Shown: positions 16,819 to 22,960 of the stretch, piece after piece | Numbering within the stretch: position 1 is the stretch's first letter | Layout of the letters: the number at the start of each line of letters is the position of its first letter | Translations under genes and position numbers: made by a program | Notes under the pieces: model-generated | Seen by the model: the letters and a program-made list of their open reading frames with translations, nothing else | What the model was told of the DNA's origin: nothing | Databases searched by the model: none | Assembly: GCA_041481485.1 (NCBI GenBank) | Contig: JBGPBY010000010.1 | Span: forward strand, 1-32,732 | DNA: 32,732 bases | DNA from: JBGPBY01 sp041481485 | Lineage (GTDB): Bacteria > Acidobacteriota > Terriglobia > 20CM-2-55-15 | Direction of reading: 5' to 3'

Positions 16819-18009
16819 ATGAAAAACCGGAGTAGAGAGTCAACAATTATCATGATTGTCCTGGTGTTTTGGATCACGCCTGACATCCTGATGGCACAGC
16901 GCGGAGCTAATACATCTCCCGCGGTGGCCCCTTGCACCTTTACCAACAACCAACTCACTCTTCTCAATGTGATCGATTCTGTGGAGCGTGCAATATTGGA
17001 CAATAATCCAACCATGGAGTGCATTGCAGAACGAATTAGGAGACAAGGAACAACATTCGATCGCATCCCACTGGTGGTAGACACCCTGAAGCAAAAGGGA
17101 GCTGGCGAAGTCGTCATTAGTGCCATCAAGGTTCCGGTCCCGGTTCCGGCTCCGCCGGTGATCCCAAATCCGCCTAGGCCGCGAATTGCTGGTGATCTCA
17201 CAGTATCGTGCAGCTCTCCGGAATGCGACGTGTATATCGGCGGGCTTCATCAGACGACAAAGAGCGGATCGACTGTTCTTAAAGGTCTCTCACCCGGAAC
17301 CTTTCCGCTCGTGGTTTACAAGGATGGGTTCAGGTTTTATTCCGAAACGATCAACCTCGTCGAAAACGTCCCAAAATCCACGAACGTGCAGTTGCAGGCG
17401 ATTCCGCCGGATCCGTCCATTCCCGGGCTGCAATTCAAATCGTTTCTCTGGGATGTGACGGTGGCTAACAGCGTCATCGCTCAGGTCGAAGGCAAGGGCA
17501 GACTGTCGTGGTCCGGAAGCAACAACAAGCCGTCCCCGCCATGGGAAGTCCCGGAATTCACCAAGGCTTCAGGCGCGGAATTGAGTATCACCTTTAAGAA
17601 CAAGTCCGGCACCTGTAAAGTAACTGTACCCGATCCATCACTTAAGCCGACTTTCTGCGCCAAGCTCAAGAATGATCCGGACGTTGACATTATTTCCGCA
17701 GCAAATCTGTTTTTGGAATATCAGCCGTCTGAAGTTGCAGCGCTATTTTCGGGCAGGCAGTTTGAGCGCGTCCCTGGCAACAGCCGTCAACTGCGGACGG
17801 TCGACGGGCCGGGTTCGTATCTTGTCACGCTGAACGAACAGAACCTTCCGGTTGAGGTCAATCATCAGTCTGGCGACGAGCAGTGGCGGGTCGTGTATTC
17901 GGACTTCAAAACGTTCGGAAAGATCTCATATCCGACGCAGATGACGATTGACGACAAGAAAAGCAACGCCTTGTGGCTGTTTGTGATCGAATCGGTAAAG
18001 GCGCGATAG
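16819..18009 (+). CDS. Secreted PEGA-domain protein, last gene of the T6SS operon
   Basis: A 396-residue exported protein. The signal peptide ends near residue 26 (MIVLVFWITPDILMAQ). A helical module follows at about 42-104 (VIDSVERAILDNNPTMECI, DTLKQKGAGEVVISAI), then a Pro/Val linker (VPVPVPAPPVIPNPP) and a PEGA domain at 125-185 (SSPECDVYIGGLHQ, YKDGFRFYSE). A C-terminal beta-rich region of ~200 residues (ALFSGRQFERVPGNS, WRVVYSDFKTFGKISYP) resembles an outer-membrane-lipoprotein-type sheet. It starts 19 bases after the kinase gene and so belongs to the same unit. The shared PEGA type makes it a plausible partner of the kinase's periplasmic tail. It ends 12 bases from convergent tssK. There is no strong ribosome-binding site. 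Confidence 0.8.
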   Translation: MKNRSRESTIIMIVLVFWITPDILMAQRGANTSPAVAPCTFTNNQLTLLNVIDSVERAILDNNPTMECIAERIRRQGTTFDRIPLVVDTLKQKGAGEVVISAIKVPVPVPAPPVIPNPPRPRIAGDLTVSCSSPECDVYIGGLHQTTKSGSTVLKGLSPGTFPLVVYKDGFRFYSETINLVENVPKSTNVQLQAIPPDPSIPGLQFKSFLWDVTVANSVIAQVEGKGRLSWSGSNNKPSPPWEVPEFTKASGAELSITFKNKSGTCKVTVPDPSLKPTFCAKLKNDPDVDIISAANLFLEYQPSEVAALFSGRQFERVPGNSRQLRTVDGPGSYLVTLNEQNLPVEVNHQSGDEQWRVVYSDFKTFGKISYPTQMTIDDKKSNALWLFVIESVKAR

Positions 18010-18021
18010 CCATGGGCGTGC

Positions 18022-19386
18022 TCAGTCCCGCTTGCTTTTGACAATAATAAGTTCGAGTTTGGGTTCCCGGATATCCGACGGAGTGTAGACCGCGATATTC
18101 CTCGCCTTCTTGATCTGCTGCCACTGTTCTCCCGACTGACCCAATGAGAAATACTGATTGCCGATCTTCATGCGAATGGCAGGTGGGGCCGGGGTATGGT
18201 AGAGACCGATCCCGCCGAGCGCTTTCTCGATGAGCCGGTCGATTTGATCCACGGCTGCGACTCGGACTCTTACGGGAACTTTCTGGATCAATTCTCCAGT
18301 TTCGTTTGCAGAGCTGATAGACAGAAAGAATTGCGCGTCTTCAAAGTACCGGTCGTCCATGATTGAGCCCGTCCAGATATTCCGGTCTCCGAGCGCGAGC
18401 GGTATGGTAATGAACGGTTCGACAATTACAGTATCGATTAGCAGGCGAATCTGTTTCTCGAGCAGGACAAAGCAGCTTTCCAGGTCCTTGTGATCGTAAT
18501 CCGGCAAATCGTCAGGCACAAAATCGAGAGCGAATGTGGCCAATCCTCCAGCAAGCCTTGTCAATGCGAGGTATACATTTTCCGGATGGCCATGGCGCAC
18601 TTTCCAGATGTGCCGTAACTCGGGCAAACTCGAATTCACGGTATGAAGCAACCAGAAATTCGTTGTTTCCGAAGCGGTAAAGTCCGCCAGGCTTTTTCCC
18701 CGCTCGCGGCGGCTGACAGACAAGCTGGAACTTTTGTTGGAAAGAATGCCGACCAGCGTCTGGAGCAAACCGGTCAGATATTTGTTGTGAGCAATATCGA
18801 GACACGGAGCAATGTGCGTCGGCTTGAGCTGATAGATTCCCGCCGTGCTGCGTACGATTCTCGCAATCCTCAAAGCGCCGAAGCCATTACGGTTCTCAGA
18901 ACCGAAGATCAGCCGAAAATTCTTGCGCGCGACCTGTATCTCTTTTTGTTCGATTCCGGAGTTGAGATCCGACGTCATTTGCGATGTTGCGACGAAGCGG
19001 GTGTCGGCCCTGCCGTTTGGACTTGCAGCAGGCATGGTCACATTGGCTGCGTCGAGACGGAATTCCGGAATGGCAAGATAGACTTCGATCTCCTTTGAAG
19101 TCGGCGGAAAATACTCTCCGAATTCCCGGCTTGCCGGAAGCTCATCCGTATCCGGCATCCGGAATGCAAGACCGTCCGGCATGATGCCGCGCGCACCGTT
19201 CAGCCGGAACAGTCCATTCGCCAGTGCCTCCTCATCGATGCTCAGAGCCGCGACGCCCCAATTGGCATAGCTGGAAACGGAGAATCGAAACTGGAGAGTG
19301 TCTTCAAGGTACTGGTCCTGAGCCTGGAAATGCTGAGGATTCAGAAACATTCCCTTGGTCCAGACGACGCGGTGCTGATTTTTCAT
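18022..19386 (-). CDS. tssK: Type VI secretion baseplate protein TssK
   Basis: A 454-residue protein of normal TssK length. The family's N-terminal signature is clear (VVWTKGMFLNPQHFQAQDQ), and the middle shell and helical regions (YLTGLLQTLVGILSNKS, FWLLHTVNSSLPELRHI) and the C-terminal receptor-binding half (GLYHTPAPPAIRMKIGNQYF) follow in order. TssK trimers connect the baseplate wedges (TssEFG) to the TssL/TssM membrane complex. It is transcribed opposite to tssL-tssM, and the wedge genes that usually flank it (tssE, tssF, tssG) are absent here. It is preceded by a 58-codon membrane protein gene with a 48-base gap, probably co-transcribed. No clear ribosome-binding site is seen before the ATG. 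Confidence 0.95.
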   Translation of the reverse strand: MKNQHRVVWTKGMFLNPQHFQAQDQYLEDTLQFRFSVSSYANWGVAALSIDEEALANGLFRLNGARGIMPDGLAFRMPDTDELPASREFGEYFPPTSKEIEVYLAIPEFRLDAANVTMPAASPNGRADTRFVATSQMTSDLNSGIEQKEIQVARKNFRLIFGSENRNGFGALRIARIVRSTAGIYQLKPTHIAPCLDIAHNKYLTGLLQTLVGILSNKSSSLSVSRRERGKSLADFTASETTNFWLLHTVNSSLPELRHIWKVRHGHPENVYLALTRLAGGLATFALDFVPDDLPDYDHKDLESCFVLLEKQIRLLIDTVIVEPFITIPLALGDRNIWTGSIMDDRYFEDAQFFLSISSANETGELIQKVPVRVRVAAVDQIDRLIEKALGGIGLYHTPAPPAIRMKIGNQYFSLGQSGEQWQQIKKARNIAVYTPSDIREPKLELIIVKSKRD

Positions 19387-19434
19387 GGTTTGTGCAGAAG
19401 AGCTGAACGGGAAGACTGCAGATACTTCCTGCTC

Positions 19435-19611
19435 TTAAGGCCTCATAAGATACCAGAAACCCATCAGAATTCCGACAACGGCAAAAATTGAGCCCGCTCT
19501 CAATCGGGCCTTGCGTGCCGGACTTTGCTGAGGTTGACGGAATCCAGAGATCAGTTGTACCGCCGCAACAGTCCCAAAGACGACCATGATAATTACTGGC
19601 GCAATGTTCAC
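19435..19611 (-). CDS. Small two-helix membrane protein upstream of tssK
   Basis: A 58-residue product of a short frame starting at GTG 19611, with AAGGCGG five bases upstream. Helix 1 is about residues 3-22 (IAPVIIMVVFGTVAAVQLI). A basic loop follows (SPARKARLRAG), then helix 2 at about 41-55 (SIFAVVGILMGFWYL), ending MRP. The positive loop between two hydrophobic helices predicts both termini outside and the loop in the cytoplasm. The gene ends 48 bases before tssK on the same strand, suggesting one transcript. I know of no T6SS core component of this type. Alternatives are an immunity protein for the divergent peptidase or a small membrane-complex accessory. Its coding quality (a clean hydrophobic/basic pattern) makes chance unlikely. 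Confidence 0.65.
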   Translation of the reverse strand: MNIAPVIIMVVFGTVAAVQLISGFRQPQQSPARKARLRAGSIFAVVGILMGFWYLMRP

Positions 19612-19664
19612 TTCAACCGCCTTTGCATCTCAAATTTTGAAGTTTGATGGATTTTTTCATTTTC

Positions 19665-19677
19665 GAAATCAGATTTC
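19665..19677. promoter_or_regulatory. Operator-like palindrome in a divergent promoter region
   Basis: GAAATC-A-GATTTC is a perfect 13-base palindrome in a 143-base AT-rich gap. The gap separates the minus-strand 58-codon gene/tssK unit from the plus-strand peptidase gene. The position suits a shared regulator site. No sound -35/-10 pair was found. Confidence 0.35.
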
Positions 19678-19754
19678 TTCACTATTCTGCAACTTTGTTT
19701 TTTCAACCGATTCGAGTTTGAACACCGCTTCAGTGGAAATGGAGGAAGGAAACA

Positions 19755-20228
19755 ATGGGCTCGTTTGTCTTGAACGTTCCAGTGGTGGGTCAGGGGAAAG
19801 ACACTTGGAGATGCTGGCATGCATCGGCCGAGATGATCTGGCTCTATTCCCAGGGCAGATCCGGTCGAGCGGGCCCCATGTTTACTCTCATAAAAGAATG
19901 GACAGACGACAAGGGACTGGCGGCGAACGTGACGGATTTTGTGAGACTTGCAAAAGCTGTTGGGTTAATGACAGTGCCTCGACATTCACAATATGGAAGC
20001 GACGATCTGGCCGGCATGCTGCAACGTTTCGGGCCTCTGTGGGCTGCTGGAAAGTGGTATGGACCCGGGCACGTCGTCGTGCTGACCGGAGTTCACGACA
20101 ATGCCATTTACATCAACGACCCGGGGAATGTAGGCAGCAAGAAGGCCGGAACCGTGGAGTGGTTCAATCAAAAGCTGATGAATGGAATTGACGGGTGTCT
20201 GATGAGTAAGAACCCGAAAGCGTATTAG
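19755..20228 (+). CDS. Papain-like cysteine peptidase (C39/C70-like), candidate T6SS effector
   Basis: A 157-residue protein with no signal peptide and no membrane helix. Family-type catalytic residues are all present: Gln13 in VVGQGKD (oxyanion hole), Cys20 in RCWHASAEM, His106 in GPGHVVVLTGV, and Asp122 in IYINDPG. The spacing and short size match papain-like peptidases of the AvrRpt2/C70 and C39-like kind. A complete but signal-less small peptidase inside a T6SS locus is a classic effector profile. A housekeeping cytoplasmic peptidase or an amidase is the alternative. The start is supported by GGAGGAAGG ahead of the ATG. It is divergent from the 58-codon membrane gene and convergent with the 262-residue unknown. 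No obvious co-directional immunity gene follows. Confidence 0.8.
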   Translation: MGSFVLNVPVVGQGKDTWRCWHASAEMIWLYSQGRSGRAGPMFTLIKEWTDDKGLAANVTDFVRLAKAVGLMTVPRHSQYGSDDLAGMLQRFGPLWAAGKWYGPGHVVVLTGVHDNAIYINDPGNVGSKKAGTVEWFNQKLMNGIDGCLMSKNPKAY

Positions 20229-20250
20229 AACGAAGTCCACTATTGCAGGA

Positions 20251-20273
20251 GGGTTTAACTGAGGGTAAAACCC
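20251..20273. terminator. Weak stem-loop between convergent genes
   Basis: GGGTTT and AAACCC form a six-base stem with an 11-base loop between the peptidase stop and the stop of the convergent 262-residue gene. No T-run follows, so intrinsic termination is uncertain. Confidence 0.3.
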
Positions 20274-20275
20274 GG

Positions 20276-21064
20276 TTACAGGTTCTCCAGTTGTTCATCC
20301 AACAGACCGCGAACCTGAGTCTGAAGCGGATCAATCATCTGCCGTACGGCATCGATATCGATAATCTCCTCGAATGCGTTCCTTCCGGATACTCCGCTTG
20401 CCAGGAGAACAATCTCATCCGAAGGCCGGAATGACGGAAATGGAGCAGAAATGGCAACCAAAGGCACATCGCCAAGCTCCGCAGATTTTCGGATTTCCAC
20501 CGTATAACGCAGCCCTTCGAGCACTGCCTTCAACGATGGCAGCTTATTGAACATGAGCGACATCACACAGGCCCGCAGTACGAATGCCCGGATATTGTTC
20601 TGATCGCGTTCGTGCCCGCCCGAAGTCACCTGACGAAACATCGAAAAGGAATATGGAGACGGATAGGAAATAACCCAGGTCATCGGAGAACTGACTGTGA
20701 CTCGTTTCTTCTTACCGCCTGAGGCGATATCCCAAAAATATTCCCAGGGGAAAATCTGCAATTGAGTGGACATCGACTCAATCGGTGTCGACAGTTCCGA
20801 GCTCAAATCCACCGGTCTTCCGCACGCACGCCGGTAAGTCTCCTTCAATTCCTCGAGGTTTTGAATAGAGCCAGTTGCACTCTCTCGCCCAACCCCTTCG
20901 ACATAATCTCCAAGTATCCGGCGAGGCCGAAACAGTGGCGCCAGCGCGTCGAGGTACACACGCAACTGGCGTTCGCAAAATTGCGAAACGTCCTTGGTCA
21001 GATTGTGCAGCCGGAGAACTTGTTCGACGTTGAGAACGTGTGATGAATCGCTGGGTCTGCTCAT
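20276..21064 (-). CDS. Unknown 262-residue cytoplasmic protein within the T6SS locus
   Basis: I do not recognise this protein. It has no signal peptide or membrane helix. The N-terminal part is helical (EQVLRLHNLTKDVSQFCERQ, LEELKETYRRACGRPVD). A middle section (LQIFPWEYFWDIASGGKKKR, SPMTWVISYPSPYSFSMFRQ) looks beta-rich, and the C-terminus (EEIIDIDAVRQMIDPLQTQV) is helical again. AAGGGG precedes the ATG. It lies about 110 bases downstream of the cytoplasmic kinase on the same strand and is probably in its transcript. Candidate roles are a kinase substrate, an accessory baseplate subunit or an immunity protein for the neighbouring peptidase. None is shown by sequence. Confidence 0.75.
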   Translation of the reverse strand: MSRPSDSSHVLNVEQVLRLHNLTKDVSQFCERQLRVYLDALAPLFRPRRILGDYVEGVGRESATGSIQNLEELKETYRRACGRPVDLSSELSTPIESMSTQLQIFPWEYFWDIASGGKKKRVTVSSPMTWVISYPSPYSFSMFRQVTSGGHERDQNNIRAFVLRACVMSLMFNKLPSLKAVLEGLRYTVEIRKSAELGDVPLVAISAPFPSFRPSDEIVLLASGVSGRNAFEEIIDIDAVRQMIDPLQTQVRGLLDEQLENL

Positions 21065-21129
21065 GAATCCCCTTCATTGGACGCTGTTACTGAAGCTTCG
21101 GTCAGCATTCTAGCGTATTTAAGCTGCAC
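21061..21129 (-). CDS. Possible 22-codon coupling or leader peptide
   Basis: A short frame starts at GTG 21129 with GGAGG seven bases upstream and ends in a TGA that overlaps the ATG of the 262-residue gene (ATGA). The peptide is VQLKYARMLTEASVTASNEG followed by DS. The good ribosome-binding site and the overlap suggest translational coupling. The length is too short to exclude chance. Confidence 0.3.
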   Translation of the reverse strand: MQLKYARMLTEASVTASNEGDS

Positions 21130-21171
21130 TTCAGAACCTCCAGCCGGGCGCAATGCCCCATGGTGCGGCGG

Positions 21172-22728
21172 TTATTCCGCATCGCGCGAGATTTTCAAAA
21201 GCTCCTCGCTGGTTCTCCGGAAGGCCGAAAAGTCCCCGGTTCGAAACTGAAGGCGGCACACCTCAAGGAGGTCTGCGATTCGCGCTTTTTTCCAGGATTC
21301 GGCCAGGGCTTTCTGCTCTTGAATGGCATTGCCGAGTTTCTGCGCATCCCGATTCAAAGGATCCATTTCCAGAATCACTTTGAGAGTCTCGGAAGCTTCG
21401 GAAAAGGAACCGTGTTGAAGCTGCTGCCGGACTGCGGCAAGCAGGGACTGCAGTTTCGCTTTCCTCTCTTCGGCAAGCCGCCGCTCTTCCTGAGCGCGGC
21501 GGCAGGCTTCACGGATTCGGAGACCTGTCGGATTCCCCGGTGAAGCCTTCAGGAGTTCCTCCAGGGTCCTTTCGCAGGATTCCAGCTTGCCTTCATCCAG
21601 TTGCTGCTGGCAGGCATTCAGTAATCGTTTAAGTGGAAGCGCAGCCCTGAGGTTCTCATGAACACTGTCGAGTTGCTTCTGGAGGGAGGCATGATGCTGA
21701 ATCAGAACGCCATAATCGGATATCGCGATGGTGGCGTTGCGAACGGAATTCTCCGTAATGTGTTCCCGGGGGCCGGAATAGTCGAAGATCGTGGAGTCGA
21801 GCAGTTGCAGGGTCAGCAGTTCAGATGCCTCTTGATTGCAGCGATGGAGTTCTCCCTCGATCAGGTCGACCTTTTTCAATACTTCTTCCCGTTGCCTCGC
21901 AAGGCTCAGCGAAAACTTCTCCAGCGCATTCGCAAATTCGAGGCAGCTCGTATAGCGATCCTTACGCTCCTTGGCAAGCGCCAGGTCCACAATCCTGCTG
22001 AGTTCCGGGGCGCACGCGGGCAGGCATCCCACCAGAGGCACATGGGGTTCGGACACAATTCGATTCATCACGGCGACGACGCTGGCGGCTTCAAAAGTCT
22101 TGATGTACGTAATGAATTCATACAACACCGCAGCAATGCTAAAAAGGTCACTCCTGCGATCAAGATCTTCACCCTTCCACTGCTCAGGAGACATGTAGTA
22201 TGGCGTTCCGATCGGGGAATTCGTTTGAATGGAATCCGAGGAGACGTACCGGGCAAGGCCGAAATCCAATATCTTGGGCTCGCCATTCTTGTTGATTTGA
22301 ATGTTGGCGGGCTTGATGTCGCGATGAATCACCCCATTGTCATGAGCGTGCTGCAGCCCCATGCAGACATTGATGATGATTCTCAATTTCTGTTCAAACG
22401 GGACGAAGGTCCGCTTTTCGATATAGGATTTAAGGTCATCACCTTCGACATACTCCATTGCAATGTAGGGGCGGTTTCCGGCATCGGTATCCATGCCCCA
22501 GATCTTGACAATGTTTGGATGGTCCAGCTTTGCGACAGCCTGTCCTTCAAGGAAAAACCTCTTTCGGAGATTCTCATCCTCCATGCCGGTCTTGATGACT
22601 TTTATTGCGGTATTGCGGTCGAGAAGAGGGTCGTAGCCAAGGTAAACCGTTCCCATTGCACCGCTAGCCAGTTCCTGCTTGATCAGATATTTCCCGATAA
22701 CCTGGCTTGTCTTATTCACAATCTTCAC
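21172..22728 (-). CDS. Cytoplasmic Ser/Thr protein kinase with TPR/coiled-coil tail
   Basis: A 518-residue kinase without a membrane segment. The kinase domain (about 10-275) has Lys43 in AIKVIK, HRDIKPAN with Asp137, DFG at 155-157, and a SPEQ motif. The glycine loop reads ASGAMGTVY, so the first glycine of the usual GxGxxG is Ala. The second half is helical and charged (LKRLLNACQQQLDEGKLESC, RRAQEERRLAEERKAKLQSL), consistent with TPR-like pairs. Domains of this kind often bind partners or the kinase's own substrates. It is transcribed divergently from the 1687-residue kinase and probably with the 262-residue gene. GTG 22728 is the start, with GGA five bases upstream. Confidence 0.92.
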   Translation of the reverse strand: MKIVNKTSQVIGKYLIKQELASGAMGTVYLGYDPLLDRNTAIKVIKTGMEDENLRKRFFLEGQAVAKLDHPNIVKIWGMDTDAGNRPYIAMEYVEGDDLKSYIEKRTFVPFEQKLRIIINVCMGLQHAHDNGVIHRDIKPANIQINKNGEPKILDFGLARYVSSDSIQTNSPIGTPYYMSPEQWKGEDLDRRSDLFSIAAVLYEFITYIKTFEAASVVAVMNRIVSEPHVPLVGCLPACAPELSRIVDLALAKERKDRYTSCLEFANALEKFSLSLARQREEVLKKVDLIEGELHRCNQEASELLTLQLLDSTIFDYSGPREHITENSVRNATIAISDYGVLIQHHASLQKQLDSVHENLRAALPLKRLLNACQQQLDEGKLESCERTLEELLKASPGNPTGLRIREACRRAQEERRLAEERKAKLQSLLAAVRQQLQHGSFSEASETLKVILEMDPLNRDAQKLGNAIQEQKALAESWKKARIADLLEVCRLQFRTGDFSAFRRTSEELLKISRDAE

Positions 22729-22859
22729 TACAATCCATCTTCGTTACGCTCTGTTCCGGGCGAATTCGGATAGAAGAGGAACCGCAGCGTGCCCTGTGAA
22801 AGAGGTTCGACTCACGATCAGGTCCGATTTTCGTCCGAAGTCTATCATAAGCGTCGTTT

Positions 22860-22875
22860 CCGTCAGGGCTGACGG
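22860..22875. promoter_or_regulatory. Operator-like inverted repeat between divergent kinase genes
   Basis: CCGTCA-GGGC-TGACGG has perfect six-base arms and sits in the 232-base gap between the two divergent kinase genes. A second palindrome, GGTCT-A-AGACC (22925-22935), lies just after the -10 box of the rightward gene, close to the expected transcription start. Either could bind a regulator controlling both kinases. Confidence 0.35.
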
Positions 22876-22914
22876 GTGCTGATTCGAAAGTGCCCGGTGC
22901 TCTTTTTCTGGCTG

Positions 22915-22920
22915 TATAAT
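22915..22920 (+). promoter_or_regulatory. -10 box of the 1687-residue kinase gene
   Basis: A perfect TATAAT preceded by TG lies 40 bases before the ATG. No good -35 hexamer is found 16-18 bases upstream, so a regulator may be needed for strong transcription. Confidence 0.5.
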
Positions 22921-22960
22921 ACGCGGTCTAAGACCCCTGGCGCTTACAGCACTCAAGACA

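Noticed and set aside
19586..20191. 201-codon plus-strand frame overlapping the peptidase gene
   Set aside because: It is out of frame with the peptidase, which has the ribosome-binding site and catalytic residues. The alternative translation has no domain.
21658..22773. 371-codon plus-strand open frame
   Set aside because: It lies antisense to the 518-residue kinase, whose catalytic motifs are intact. The translation has no recognisable domain and low-likelihood composition.
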